Source: Sphingobacteriales bacterium 50-39 (GTDB lineage Bacteria; Bacteroidota; Bacteroidia; Chitinophagales; Chitinophagaceae). Taken from it: 64,000 bases of DNA. Position 1 is the stretch's first letter; each line of letters begins with the position of its first letter. The position numbers and the translations under genes were made by a program. The notes beneath the pieces are model-generated. The model saw only the letters and a program-made list of their open reading frames with translations, did no database searches and had not been told where the DNA came from. This document shows, piece after piece, positions 49,970 to 59,684 of this stretch. The stretch spans positions 124,927-188,926 of the forward strand of contig MKTZ01000012.1 in assembly GCA_001898505.1 (NCBI GenBank). The letters run 5' to 3'.

Positions 49970-50758
49970 ATGATGATAAAAAGAATAAAGAGTCAATTTT
50001 GGAGACTAGCCTGGTTCCTGGATCATTACCGTCAGATCAAGCCTGGTGTCGAGCTGATCCCGAATGTCTTCCATGGCCCCATCACTTACATGGCCGACAG
50101 CATTGTTACCAGCAATAACTGCGACTTTATGCAGGAGGCAAGATTTAAAGCTGCTTACAATGCCGGCAAAGCAACTTTACCTCATATAGATTCGGATATT
50201 ATGCCATGGCGTATTTACATCGTTTGCGCGCTTGCAGACATGGTCAAAGGGCTTCGGGGAGATTTCGTGGAATGTGGGGTTAGTACAGGCGTTTTTTCCC
50301 GGAGCGTGATGGAGTATGTCGATCTCAAATCCATAAATAAAGTTTTTTATTTAATGGATACTTATGACGGGCTTGTTCCGGGGCAAATAACACAGGAAGA
50401 AGAAAAGGCGGGTATTAGCGGATACCTTCAAAATTACAAGAACAACTATGCGCAGGTCGTAGAAACATTTAGAGAGCTTCCTGCAAAAATAATCAAGGGC
50501 GCCATCCCCGGCACCCTGGAACAATGTCAGGCAAAAGAGGTTTGTTATTTGTCGATAGACATGAATGTGGTCGAGCCAGAAATTGCCGCGGCGAATTATT
50601 TTTGGGGCAAGATGGTAACGGGCGGAGTCATCATCCTTGACGACTATGGTTTCCCGCAGCATATCGAGCAAAAGAAAGCATTTGACCGGTGGGCCAAGGA
50701 GAAAGAAGTGAATATTTTGTCGCTGCCTACAGGACAGGGCATAATTTTTAAACCCTGA
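49970..50758 (+). CDS. TylF/MycF-family methyltransferase
   Basis: A 262-residue SAM- and metal-dependent O-methyltransferase of the TylF/MycF family, which methylates sugar hydroxyls. Diagnostic segments are GDFVECGVSTGVFS, KVFYLMDTYDGLV, and the metal-ligand region VCYLSIDMNVVEPEI with VIILDDYGFPQH. It is likely to methylate a sugar of the exported glycan, perhaps the end cap recognised by the Wzt C-terminal domain; that link is inferred from position only. Confidence 0.85.
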   Translation: MMIKRIKSQFWRLAWFLDHYRQIKPGVELIPNVFHGPITYMADSIVTSNNCDFMQEARFKAAYNAGKATLPHIDSDIMPWRIYIVCALADMVKGLRGDFVECGVSTGVFSRSVMEYVDLKSINKVFYLMDTYDGLVPGQITQEEEKAGISGYLQNYKNNYAQVVETFRELPAKIIKGAIPGTLEQCQAKEVCYLSIDMNVVEPEIAAANYFWGKMVTGGVIILDDYGFPQHIEQKKAFDRWAKEKEVNILSLPTGQGIIFKP

Positions 50759-50798
50759 GACGGAATAGGCATGCCTGTTCTTAGTTCTAAAAACTTAT

Positions 50799-51509
50799 AT
50801 GATGAACCTATCGCAGTACAATGATTTTTTATACGACCGAAAGTTTTCTTCTGACCTGAGCGTACAATACCCGGTGCAGAAGGAGATCATAGGAAAAATG
50901 GAATATATCCAGGGCCTGATCGAGGGGAAGAAGGTTATAGATATCGGTTTTGCGGATCATTACGACCTGATCGATGCGCGTATAAAGAGCAATGACTGGG
51001 TACACGCCCGATTTCGCAAGTGGAGCTCCGGGATCATCGGCGTGGATGTAGACCCGAGGGCCGTGGATTATGTAAGGGAAAAACTCGGATTGACAGATGT
51101 ATTTTGCCACGATATCACCAGCGCTGAACGCCTCCAACCTATCCTGCAGGACAACTGGGATTATTTGATCCTGAGCGAAGTGCTGGAACATATTCCTGAC
51201 CCGGCGCTTTTTCTAAAGCGGATCAGGGAGAACTATGGAAGTCACATAAAGCGCATGATCATAACGGTGCCTAATGCGTTCGGTCTTATCACATTGCGAT
51301 CTGTTTTCAACCGCATAGAACGTATAAATTCCGATCATAAATTCTGGTTTACTCCCTATACCCTATCCAGGGTCGTTACAGCCGCAGGACTCGAAGTTGA
51401 GGACTTTGTATTGTGTAATTCTTATTATGGATTGCGCTTTTGGGAGCGTTTGCTGGTAAAGCGGTCGCCGTTGTTCCACCATACGCTGGCAATGGTCGTA
51501 AAATTATAA
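50799..51509 (+). CDS. Class I SAM-dependent methyltransferase
   Basis: A 236-residue methyltransferase: motif I is KVIDIGFADHYDLI, the acidic residue after strand 2 lies in GVDVDPRAVDYVRE, and WDYLILSEVLEHIPDPALFL is motif IV/post-I. It fits the Methyltransf_23/type-11 group often found in glycan loci. Acceptor unknown. The gene lies between the TylF homologue and a glycosyltransferase (10 bases downstream). Confidence 0.85.
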   Translation: MMNLSQYNDFLYDRKFSSDLSVQYPVQKEIIGKMEYIQGLIEGKKVIDIGFADHYDLIDARIKSNDWVHARFRKWSSGIIGVDVDPRAVDYVREKLGLTDVFCHDITSAERLQPILQDNWDYLILSEVLEHIPDPALFLKRIRENYGSHIKRMIITVPNAFGLITLRSVFNRIERINSDHKFWFTPYTLSRVVTAAGLEVEDFVLCNSYYGLRFWERLLVKRSPLFHHTLAMVVKL

Positions 51510-51519
51510 ACCAGTATTC

Positions 51520-52716
51520 ATGCGGATATTATTCGTTGCAATGCCCTTCAGCATTCATACCGTACGATGGATATCGCAGATGAATGACACCGGCTGGGAC
51601 TTGCATTTGTTCCCTTCCATGAAATTCCAGCCATTGCATGCGGAGATGCGGGGAGTGGTCTACCATGAGAACTTTTATGACAACCTATACGAGAGGGTAC
51701 CCGGGAATACATATTCTTCCCCCCACATGCCCTATCTTTCCTTCGTGAGGAATGGTCTGCTAAAAAAAATTATAAGGAAATTCGCGAATACCACCGGCAT
51801 GGATAAGAGCCCCGCGGATGAACTGGCTGAATTGATCAAAAAGATACGCCCGGATATTATTCATTCTCTTGAAACACAGCACGCGGGTTATCTGGTAGCC
51901 CAGGCAAAAAAAAAGGTGGCCGGCAAATTCCCATTCCCCGTGTGGGTGCATTCAAACTGGGGGATAGATCTGCATTTTTTTGGGCGTTTGCAAAAGCATA
52001 TCCCATTGATCAGGGAAGTGTTGGCTGGGGTAAATATACTGTTAGTAGAGGGTAAAAGAGACGAGATGCTGGCAAGGGAGCTGGGGTATCAGTCGAAAGT
52101 CCAGGTTTTTCCCAGCGTTGGAGGAGGGTTTCATATTCCGGATGGTAAGCCTGGCAAGACGTCTTTACGGAAAAAGATACTGGTGAAAGGCACCCAGGAC
52201 ATTGTAAGAAGGGGTGTGGTCGCGTTGCGGGCCCTCGAACGTTGTGCAGATCTATTGGATGAGTATGAAATTATTTTATATAGTTCCAATGAAATAACAA
52301 GGGCTGTTGCGGAGTTATTTACTGGTCATACGGGTAAACGGATCACTATGCTGGAAGGTGTGGATCATGCCGGTATGCTGCAGTTAAATGCTGAAGCCCG
52401 TATTAACATTTGCGTAAATATAAGCGATGGTTTACCCAATGCCATGCTGGAAGCGATGCTGATGGGCGCTTTTCCTATCCAGTCGGATACCTCCCTGGCA
52501 AATGAATGGATCAGGAGCGGCGAGACGGGTATATTGGTGCCGGCGGAAGACCCCGATGTCATCGAAGGAGCGATCCGGGAAGCATTGTTAAATGATGAGC
52601 TTGTCGACAAAGCGGCTATTGCAAACAGGCAACGGATAAGTGAGCAGCTGGAATACAAGCATATTAAAGCATCTGCTACGGATATGTACAGGAATGCGGC
52701 AGCATTTTCATCTTAA
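51520..52716 (+). CDS. Glycosyltransferase, GT-B fold (GT4-like)
   Basis: A 398-residue GT4-type glycosyltransferase. The N-terminal half holds RPDIIHSLETQHAGYLVA and WVHSNWGIDLHFFG; the C-terminal half has a nucleotide-sugar site MLQLNAEARINICVNISDGLPNAMLEAML, including the EX7E-like pattern with SDGLPNAMLEA. It adds one sugar, donor unknown, to the growing chain in the cytoplasm. Confidence 0.88.
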   Translation: MRILFVAMPFSIHTVRWISQMNDTGWDLHLFPSMKFQPLHAEMRGVVYHENFYDNLYERVPGNTYSSPHMPYLSFVRNGLLKKIIRKFANTTGMDKSPADELAELIKKIRPDIIHSLETQHAGYLVAQAKKKVAGKFPFPVWVHSNWGIDLHFFGRLQKHIPLIREVLAGVNILLVEGKRDEMLARELGYQSKVQVFPSVGGGFHIPDGKPGKTSLRKKILVKGTQDIVRRGVVALRALERCADLLDEYEIILYSSNEITRAVAELFTGHTGKRITMLEGVDHAGMLQLNAEARINICVNISDGLPNAMLEAMLMGAFPIQSDTSLANEWIRSGETGILVPAEDPDVIEGAIREALLNDELVDKAAIANRQRISEQLEYKHIKASATDMYRNAAAFSS

Positions 52717-52722
52717 AAAACT

Positions 52723-53811
52723 ATGATAAACGTTACTAAAGCATTTCTTCCACCTTTCGAAGATTATGTAAAATACCTGGAGGGTATCTGGAGCAGGTGT
52801 CATTTGACAAATCATGGGCCGTTGGTGAACGAGCTGGAAGAGGGATTGAAGAGCTATCTTGGGGTGAATCATTTTTTCTTTATCAATAACGGCACTTTTG
52901 CGCTGCAGCTTGCGATCAAAGCGCTTGAACTGGAGGGTGAGATCATAACCACTCCTTTTTCATATGTTGCAACAACCTCATCTATTGTTTGGGAGAATGC
53001 GCAGCCTGTATTTGTAGACATCAACCCCCAATCACTTACGATCGATGCCGACAGGATCGAAGCGGCTATTACGAAGAGGACGTCGGCTATTCTCGCCACC
53101 CATGTATATGGCATCCCCTGTGAGGTGGAGAAAATACAGGCTATCGCGGAAAAGTACAATCTGAAAGTAATATATGATGCGGCGCATGCATTTGCGGTGA
53201 AATATAAAGGCCAGTCGATCCTGAATTATGGGGATGTCTCAACGCTCAGTTTTCATGCAACCAAGCTATTTCATACTGTAGAAGGGGGGGGAGTGGTCAC
53301 TAACTCGGCCGAGCTTATGCATCGATTGTCCTATATGCGGAATTTCGGCCATAAAGGACAAGAAGAGTTCTGGGGATTGGGGGTCAATGGCAAGAACAGT
53401 GAATTCCATGCCGCAATGGGATTGTGTATTTTCCCGCATATTGGAGATATCCTGGCGCAGCGGAAGGAGCTGTCTGAGACATATGACAGCATTTTCAGGA
53501 CTTTGGACGCACGGATCACCCGCCCGGCGCTGCCTCCGGACACCGAGTACAATTATGCTTATTATCCCGTGATCTTTGAAAATGAAAAGCAGCTGCTGAC
53601 GGTGAGAGATGTATTGAATGCCACGTATATATATCCCCGCAGGTATTTTTATCCGTCGTTGGATACTTTACCTTATCTGAAGAAGGAAACGGTCCTTCCC
53701 GTGTCGAACTCTATTGCTGCCAGGGTGCTTTGTCTCCCATTGTATCATGGCCTGACAAAGGATGTTATCCGGCGCATCTGCAATATTATCGGGGAGGTCC
53801 TCAAATATTAA
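52723..53811 (+). CDS. DegT/DnrJ/EryC1/StrS sugar aminotransferase
   Basis: A 362-residue PLP-dependent aminotransferase of the DegT family, which makes amino sugars from nucleotide-linked keto sugars. K181 in SFHATKLFHTVEGGG is the PLP lysine; VIYDAAHAFAVKYKG holds the Asp. It is distinct from LegC further down. It is 3 bases upstream of a NeuD/PglD-type acetyltransferase, so the two may build one N-acetylated amino sugar, as in bacillosamine or Qui3NAc-like routes. The ketosugar source is not obvious; LegB could supply it. Confidence 0.9.
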   Translation: MINVTKAFLPPFEDYVKYLEGIWSRCHLTNHGPLVNELEEGLKSYLGVNHFFFINNGTFALQLAIKALELEGEIITTPFSYVATTSSIVWENAQPVFVDINPQSLTIDADRIEAAITKRTSAILATHVYGIPCEVEKIQAIAEKYNLKVIYDAAHAFAVKYKGQSILNYGDVSTLSFHATKLFHTVEGGGVVTNSAELMHRLSYMRNFGHKGQEEFWGLGVNGKNSEFHAAMGLCIFPHIGDILAQRKELSETYDSIFRTLDARITRPALPPDTEYNYAYYPVIFENEKQLLTVRDVLNATYIYPRRYFYPSLDTLPYLKKETVLPVSNSIAARVLCLPLYHGLTKDVIRRICNIIGEVLKY

Positions 53812-53814
53812 TGT

Positions 53815-54432
53815 ATGATCATTGTCGGAGCAGGAGGGCATGCCAAGGAGGTGCTGGGTATTATGGCCGAGTCGGGCCAGGAAAAGGGGGTGTGTTTTTT
53901 CGACAATATTTCCGTGCACCAGCCGGATGTGCTGTTCGGGCAGTTCCCTATAATAAAGAGCGAGCCGGAGATAAAGCGGATCCTGCAGAAAGACCCTGAT
54001 TTTATATTGGGCGTCGGAAAACCGTCCGTGCGAAAAAAGCTGGCCCAGGAATTCAGGGCATGGGGGGGGAGGCTGGTTTCAGTCGTATCGCCTTTTGCGC
54101 GAATAGGAAAATTCAATGTATTGCTCGGAGATGGGCTAAATATAATGACAGGCGCCGTAATCACACAGGACATCACCATTGGCGAAGGCACCCTGGTACA
54201 TGTGAATGCGACGATCCATCATGATTGCAGAGTGGGGAGTTTTTGCGAATTATCGCCGGGATGTCACGTTCTTGGTAAGGTGCAGATCGGGGATCTGTCT
54301 TCCATAGGCAGCGGCGCGGTAATCCTGCCTGGCGTGACAATTGGCGCAGGGGTGGTAGTCGGCGCCGGCGCCGTAGTAACTAAAAATGTGCCGGATGGCG
54401 CCAAGATAAAAGGAATTCCGGCGAAACTATGA
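53815..54432 (+). CDS. NeuD/PglD-type sugar acetyltransferase
   Basis: A 205-residue left-handed beta-helix acetyltransferase. The N-terminal Rossmann-like part (MIIVGAGGHAKEVLGIM) is typical of NeuD/PglD. Hexapeptide repeats cover about 95-205 (LVHVNATIHHDCRVGSFCEL, IGSGAVILPGVTIGAGVVVG), with His in the HHD turn as the likely base. It could N-acetylate a 4-amino sugar (the LegH or PglD step) or O-acetylate a nonulosonate. The start at 53815 opens the Rossmann strand directly. The ATGA overlap with the next gene indicates co-translation. Confidence 0.9.
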   Translation: MIIVGAGGHAKEVLGIMAESGQEKGVCFFDNISVHQPDVLFGQFPIIKSEPEIKRILQKDPDFILGVGKPSVRKKLAQEFRAWGGRLVSVVSPFARIGKFNVLLGDGLNIMTGAVITQDITIGEGTLVHVNATIHHDCRVGSFCELSPGCHVLGKVQIGDLSSIGSGAVILPGVTIGAGVVVGAGAVVTKNVPDGAKIKGIPAKL

Positions 54433-55568
54433 ATATGAATGCGATAGGCTCTGTTACAAGACTGGTCAGATTGTCATTTAAAGCCCGGGCCTGGAAAAGA
54501 TTAGTGAAAGAGACCAGGGTCAGGCGGCAGCAGGATAAAGCTATCCGTAATTTTGACAGAAAGACCCGCAAGCTTGTTGTCTTTCTGATCCCCGGGGCGG
54601 ATAAGGTCACCGGGGCCGAAAAAATCTCCGGCGGCACTATTTCGATAGTTTCCTTGCGGGAAGAATCTGCCTTGCTAAGGGATGTTCATAATGCCGAGGT
54701 GATTATGTGCACTCTCCCCAACGAGTATCTTTTATTCCGGCATAAACTCTTTGCAAACCGGACAGATGTATTCAGATTCACCCAGTTGAGGCAATATTTC
54801 TCCGATGCAAAAGAAGTACTGTTCCACGTACCGGAGTTCATGTGTACTTATTTTATGGAATACCTGGAGGATGGGGACAGGCAATGGATAGAGGGACTGG
54901 AAAAGGTGCATATCAATGTAATGAACCAGAATGTATTGTTGATGCCGTCGGCAGCGGAGCTGGGTCAGCTAAAACAGCTGGCACAGGTGGTCACGGCAAC
55001 CACGGCGCACCAGCGTTATTGCAACGCTCACTACCGGCAGGTATACAATGTACCGCTGCACAAGCTTTCGGTGTGGATCAGCCCTGAGAAATATACATTC
55101 CGGAAATATAGCGACAAAGAGAACCTGATCGTCGTATCTCCGGACAGTCACCCCATGAAAGATAGCGTGCTGGAGAAACTTGCGGCAATACCGGGGCTTC
55201 ATGTACAAATCATCCGCAATCTGACCTATGAGCAATACAAGAGCACGATCGCGCGGGCGAAATGGGCATTGACCTTCGGCGAGGGGCTCGATGGGTACAT
55301 CATAGAGCCCATATTCAGCGGCGCCGTTGCATTTGCGGTGTATAATGAGGAGTTTTTTACACCGGATTTTAAAGAGCTTCCCACCGTATATCGATCTTAT
55401 GATCATTTATTGGAAACGATTGTAAATGATATTGAAAGGCTGGACGACGAGCATTTATATAAAGATTATCAGCAAGTGCAGTTCGACCTATGTGCAAAAT
55501 ATTACAGCGCCGAACAGTATAGGAAAAATATTAGAAGCTTTTACGAGAATAACTATACTTTCAAATGA
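54429..55568 (+). CDS. Putative GT-B glycosyltransferase, unassigned family
   Basis: A 379-residue protein without a family I can name. The C-terminal half has the feel of a GT-B nucleotide-sugar domain: LIVVSPDSHPMKDSVLEKL, IRNLTYEQYKSTIARAKWAL and FGEGLDGYIIEPIFSGAVAF match the pattern of the donor site with the E(x)n gap. The N-terminal part is basic (RLSFKARAWKRLVKETRVRR) and may touch the membrane. Position between the acetyltransferase and a GT2 gene, overlapping both by 4 bases, supports a role in glycan assembly. Confidence 0.65.
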   Translation: MNMNAIGSVTRLVRLSFKARAWKRLVKETRVRRQQDKAIRNFDRKTRKLVVFLIPGADKVTGAEKISGGTISIVSLREESALLRDVHNAEVIMCTLPNEYLLFRHKLFANRTDVFRFTQLRQYFSDAKEVLFHVPEFMCTYFMEYLEDGDRQWIEGLEKVHINVMNQNVLLMPSAAELGQLKQLAQVVTATTAHQRYCNAHYRQVYNVPLHKLSVWISPEKYTFRKYSDKENLIVVSPDSHPMKDSVLEKLAAIPGLHVQIIRNLTYEQYKSTIARAKWALTFGEGLDGYIIEPIFSGAVAFAVYNEEFFTPDFKELPTVYRSYDHLLETIVNDIERLDDEHLYKDYQQVQFDLCAKYYSAEQYRKNIRSFYENNYTFK

Positions 55569-56512
55569 TAGGGCCCTTAGTTACGGTGATCACCGTCACT
55601 TATAATTCGGCGAAATACGTTCGGGATGCCATAGAAAGCGTATTGCATCAGAATTACACCAACATAGAATATATCATAGGGGACGACTGTTCCTCAGATG
55701 ATACCTGGGATATTATCGGAGAATACAGGGATGAGCGCATCAAGGCTTACAGGAACCCATCGAATATGAGGGAGTATCCCAACCGTAATAAGGCCTTGAG
55801 CATGGCCAGCGGCAAATATGTGCTTTTTATCGATGGGGATGATATGGTCCTGGCGCATGGGCTCACCTATATGGTGACTATGCTGGAGGCCTTCCCGGAT
55901 GCAGGTATGGCAATTGTAGGGTATGACTGCAATTATTTTATTTACCCACTGGAATTTACCCCGGAGGAGATCTATAAGTTCCAGTTTATGGGACATGGCT
56001 TCTTAGGTTACAGCATGGTGGGGAATCTGTTCCGGACTGCCGTACTTAAAGAACAAGGTGGTTTTCCAACCCATGTGATCTCCGGCGACTATTACATACG
56101 TTTGAAGATATGTTTGCATCATAAATGCCTTATCATCGGGGGTAATCCCGTATGGGCCCGAGCAACACCCGGTCAGGCATCTTCCAATGTTGGAACGTCA
56201 AAAGGGTTTACGGAACTGCTTTTGATGAACAGGGATGTTATACAGGATCCCCTCTGCCCTTTAAATGATGGGGACAGGCGGCAGGCGCTGGCTAATGTTC
56301 TCAGACCCGCTGCGAGACGGATCGTGAAAGACCTGCTGAAATTGCAATGGATGCGTTCCATTACGTTGAGCAGGGCGCTGGGCTGGGGCTGGACGGATAT
56401 AACAAAATATTTCGGGGCGACGCAGGATCATTCCTATATGAGCGAACACAATTCTACGAACCTGTTAAAAATGGATCTCGCCAGAAATCCGTTCTCGAAT
56501 AATTATAAATAA
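55565..56512 (+). CDS. Family 2 glycosyltransferase
   Basis: A 315-residue GT2 (GT-A fold) glycosyltransferase. The N-terminus reads VTVITVTYNSAKYVRDAIES; metal-binding DGDD is in VLFIDGDDMVLAHG; the SGDYYIRLKICLHH segment is the typical ED-like catalytic base region. Sugar and acceptor unknown. It overlaps the preceding gene by 4 bases. Confidence 0.92.
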   Translation: MIGPLVTVITVTYNSAKYVRDAIESVLHQNYTNIEYIIGDDCSSDDTWDIIGEYRDERIKAYRNPSNMREYPNRNKALSMASGKYVLFIDGDDMVLAHGLTYMVTMLEAFPDAGMAIVGYDCNYFIYPLEFTPEEIYKFQFMGHGFLGYSMVGNLFRTAVLKEQGGFPTHVISGDYYIRLKICLHHKCLIIGGNPVWARATPGQASSNVGTSKGFTELLLMNRDVIQDPLCPLNDGDRRQALANVLRPAARRIVKDLLKLQWMRSITLSRALGWGWTDITKYFGATQDHSYMSEHNSTNLLKMDLARNPFSNNYK

Positions 56513-56537
56513 GAACCCTAAAAAATTTTTATCGGCA

Positions 56538-57536
56538 ATGGGCCTGAAAAATAAAAAAGTACTGATCACCGGAGCGGATGGTTTTATCGGCAGCCACCTG
56601 GTGGAGGCGCTATTAGAGGAAGGATGCAGTGTAAAAGCTTTTTGCTACTACAATTCCTTCAATTCGTGGGGTTGGCTGGATAGTCTTCCCAAAAATGTAC
56701 TAAAGGAAATTGAGATCTTCACCGGTGATATACGGGACCCCAATGGCGTGCGAACAGCTTCGAAGGGCACCGATGTCATATTTCACCTGGCAGCGTTGAT
56801 AGCTATCCCCTATTCCTATCATTCTCCGGATTCGTACGTAGATACGAACATCCGCGGTACTTTGAACATTTTACAGGCTGCAAGGGACCTGGGTACGGAG
56901 CGGGTATTGGTCACGTCCACATCCGAAGTATACGGTACAGCGCAATATGTGCCCATCGATGAGAAGCATCCGAGGCAGCCCCAGTCGCCATATTCCGCCA
57001 CCAAGATCGCAGCGGATTGTATGGCGGAGTCATTTTACCGGGCCTTTAACCTGCCTGTGACCATTGTCCGTCCATTTAACACATTCGGTCCCCGCCAGTC
57101 GGCGAGGGCGGTGATCCCGACGATCATTACCCAGCTGATGAATGGGATGGAGTCGATCCGGCTGGGAGATACGACGCCAACCCGGGATCTTTTGTATGTA
57201 AAGGACACCGTGAAAGGATTTATCGAGATTGCCAAATGCGATACACTGATCGGTGAAGATGTTAATATTGCAACCGGTGGTGAGATCAGTATAGGCGATC
57301 TGGCGGAAAAGCTGATCCGGATGATCAATCCCCGGGCCAGGCTCACAAAAGATGAGGAAAGGATCAGGCCGGAAAGATCAGAAGTATTCCGTTTGTGCGG
57401 CGATATCAGCAAACTGACGAAACACACCGGATGGAAACCAAAATATTCATTCGATGAGGCATTGAAGGAGACCATCGAGTGGTTTACCGACCCGGTGAAT
57501 ATACAACAATATAAAGCGGGGATATACAATGTATAG
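56538..57536 (+). CDS. legB: LegB-type NAD-dependent sugar 4,6-dehydratase
   Basis: A 332-residue extended SDR enzyme. The NAD motif is ITGADGFIGS (about residues 10-19). The catalytic triad includes the Ser/Thr of VTSTSEVYGTAQYVP and the YSATK Tyr/Lys; FNTFGPRQSARAVIPTIITQ is characteristic of the LegB branch. It should form a 4-keto-6-deoxy sugar from a GDP- or UDP-GlcNAc precursor, first committed step of legionaminic-acid synthesis. Its 3' end overlaps legC by 8 bases. Confidence 0.9.
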   Translation: MGLKNKKVLITGADGFIGSHLVEALLEEGCSVKAFCYYNSFNSWGWLDSLPKNVLKEIEIFTGDIRDPNGVRTASKGTDVIFHLAALIAIPYSYHSPDSYVDTNIRGTLNILQAARDLGTERVLVTSTSEVYGTAQYVPIDEKHPRQPQSPYSATKIAADCMAESFYRAFNLPVTIVRPFNTFGPRQSARAVIPTIITQLMNGMESIRLGDTTPTRDLLYVKDTVKGFIEIAKCDTLIGEDVNIATGGEISIGDLAEKLIRMINPRARLTKDEERIRPERSEVFRLCGDISKLTKHTGWKPKYSFDEALKETIEWFTDPVNIQQYKAGIYNV

Positions 57537-58677
57537 TGAGATCATTGATTTTATCAGGGCGACGTTCCACACGCCGGAGGGGTTTATTCCGCTGCATGAG
57601 CCGAGGTTTACGGGTAATGAAAAAAAGTATGTGCTGGACACCATCGACTCCACGTTCGTATCTTCCGTCGGCGCATATGTCACCCGGTGCGAAAATATGC
57701 TTACGGAGATCACGGGGGCAAAATATGCAATAGCTGTTGTCAACGGGACCTGTGCGCTGCATATGGCTGTCATGCTGGCCGGTGTGAAACCCGGAGATGA
57801 GGTCATCACACAGCCGCTGACATTTGTCGCCACTGCCAATGCGATCAGCCATGCCTATGCGACGCCTCATTTCGTCGATGTGGATGAGGACACGATGGGA
57901 ATGAGCCCTGAGAAGCTGGAACGGCATTTATCTGGCGTTGCCATTCTGCGGGATGGCGGATGTTACAACAAGCATACAGGGCGGCGGATCGCTGCCTGCA
58001 TACCCATGCACACTTTCGGGTTGCCCTTGCGTATCGACCTGATCGCAGAGGTATGTGAAAAATATAACATACCATTGGTGGAAGATGCGGCGGAGTCCCT
58101 GGGGGCCTTTTACAAGGGGAGGCATACCGGGACTTTTGGGGTATTGGGGACGTTGAGCTTTAATGGAAATAAGACCGTCACGTGTGGCGGAGGTGGTGCG
58201 ATCCTGATAAACGACGAGGAGCTTGCCAAAAAGGCCAGGCATTTGACCACTACGGCGAAAGTTCCTCATCCCTGGGCCTTTGTCCATGATGAGGTGGGGT
58301 ACAATTACCGGATGCCCAACCTCAATGCGGCGCTGGCCTGTGCACAGCTGGAGCAGCTGACCGGGTTTGTGGAGAACAAGCGGGAGCTTGCGGTGATCTA
58401 TAAGGAGTTCTTCGAAGGCAGGGGTATTCCCTTTGTGAGCGAGACAGAAGGCGCCAGAGCGAATTACTGGCTGATGACCATTTTGCTGGAAGACCGGATA
58501 CAAAGAGATAATTTCCTGGCCTTTAGCAACGAAAGAAAGGTAATGACCCGACCAGCGTGGCAATTAATGAATACGTTGCCTATGTATAAGGATTGCCCGG
58601 CAGGTGATCTGTCATCGGCCCAAAGACTGGCGGACAGGATCGTGAACATTCCAAGCAGCGTACGTATAAAAAAATGA
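57529..58677 (+). CDS. legC: LegC-type sugar aminotransferase
   Basis: A 382-residue DegT-family aminotransferase of the LegC type. The PLP lysine is K215 in LSFNGNKTVTCGGGG; the N-terminal PLHEPRFTGNEKKYV and VGAYVTRCE segments are typical of LegC. It should aminate C4 of the LegB product. It overlaps legB by 8 bases and its stop overlaps the neuB-like gene by 4 bases, so the three are translated together. Confidence 0.9.
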   Translation: MYSEIIDFIRATFHTPEGFIPLHEPRFTGNEKKYVLDTIDSTFVSSVGAYVTRCENMLTEITGAKYAIAVVNGTCALHMAVMLAGVKPGDEVITQPLTFVATANAISHAYATPHFVDVDEDTMGMSPEKLERHLSGVAILRDGGCYNKHTGRRIAACIPMHTFGLPLRIDLIAEVCEKYNIPLVEDAAESLGAFYKGRHTGTFGVLGTLSFNGNKTVTCGGGGAILINDEELAKKARHLTTTAKVPHPWAFVHDEVGYNYRMPNLNAALACAQLEQLTGFVENKRELAVIYKEFFEGRGIPFVSETEGARANYWLMTILLEDRIQRDNFLAFSNERKVMTRPAWQLMNTLPMYKDCPAGDLSSAQRLADRIVNIPSSVRIKK

Positions 58678-59684
58678 GAAACCACACTATTATTATTGCC
58701 GAAGCAGGGGTGAATCACAATGGCAGTATGGATCTGGCCAGGCAGCTTATCGATATTGCCGCTGAGGCGGGCGCCGACTATGTAAAGTTCCAGACCTTCA
58801 AAGCCGACAAGATCGCCAGCAAATCCGCTGTAAAAGCGGTCTACCAGCAGCAAACGACTGATGCCGGGGAGAGCCAGCTGCAAATGTTAAAGAAGCTGGA
58901 GCTTAATGAGGCGGCTCATCAGGAACTGATAGCTTATTGCCGGCAACGCAATATTCAATTCCTTTCCACTCCTTTCGACATGGGCAGCATTGACCTGTTA
59001 AGGGACCTGGGGATACGACTGGGGAAAATACCTTCGGGTGAGATCACGAACCTGCTCTATCTCCGTAAGATGGCAGTTACCTTCGATGAGCTTGTTCTTT
59101 CCACGGGTATGGCTGATATGCAGGAGATAGGAGCCGCGCTGGGGGTGATCATCGGAGAAGGATTCGATAGGGAAAAAATTACCGTACTGCATTGCAATAC
59201 AGAATATCCGACGCCGTTTGAAGATGTGAACCTGAGAGCCATGGGCAGCATTGCCCGGGAGTTCAATGTGCGGGTGGGCTATTCCGATCATACCCCTGGT
59301 ATAGAGGTCCCGGTGGCGGCGGTGGCGCTCGGGGCTGTGCTGATCGAAAAGCATTTTACCATCGACAGAGGGATGGAGGGGCCCGATCATAAAGCATCGC
59401 TGGAGCCGCAGGAGCTGAAACAAATGATCGGATCTATCCGCAACATAGAGAAGGCATTGGGGGTGACGATAAAGCAGCCGTCACCTTCGGAAATAAAAAA
59501 CAAATCCATCGCCCGTAAAAGTATCGTTGCGGCCCGCAGGATACGCAAGGGAGAGTTATTTACGGAAGAGAACCTGGCTGTGAAGCGTCCCGGAACAGGG
59601 ATCAGCCCCATGCGATGGAACGAATTGCTGGGCAAGGCTGCAACCAGGGATTTCGACGAGGACGAATTGATCGACTTATTATGA
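58674..59684 (+). CDS. neuB: Nonulosonate synthase (LegI/NeuB family)
   Basis: A 336-residue sialic-acid-synthase family protein. An N-terminal TIM barrel (IIAEAGVNHNGSMDLARQL, VKFQTFKADKIASK, GKIPSGEITNLLYLR, VGYSDHTPGIEVPVAAVALG) is followed by a C-terminal SAF/antifreeze-like domain (about 280-336, SIVAARRIRKGELFTEENLA). It condenses phosphoenolpyruvate with a 6-carbon amino sugar to give a nonulosonic acid. Gene context (LegB, LegC, LegG) points to legionaminic rather than neuraminic acid. Confidence 0.94.
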   Translation: MRNHTIIIAEAGVNHNGSMDLARQLIDIAAEAGADYVKFQTFKADKIASKSAVKAVYQQQTTDAGESQLQMLKKLELNEAAHQELIAYCRQRNIQFLSTPFDMGSIDLLRDLGIRLGKIPSGEITNLLYLRKMAVTFDELVLSTGMADMQEIGAALGVIIGEGFDREKITVLHCNTEYPTPFEDVNLRAMGSIAREFNVRVGYSDHTPGIEVPVAAVALGAVLIEKHFTIDRGMEGPDHKASLEPQELKQMIGSIRNIEKALGVTIKQPSPSEIKNKSIARKSIVAARRIRKGELFTEENLAVKRPGTGISPMRWNELLGKAATRDFDEDELIDLL

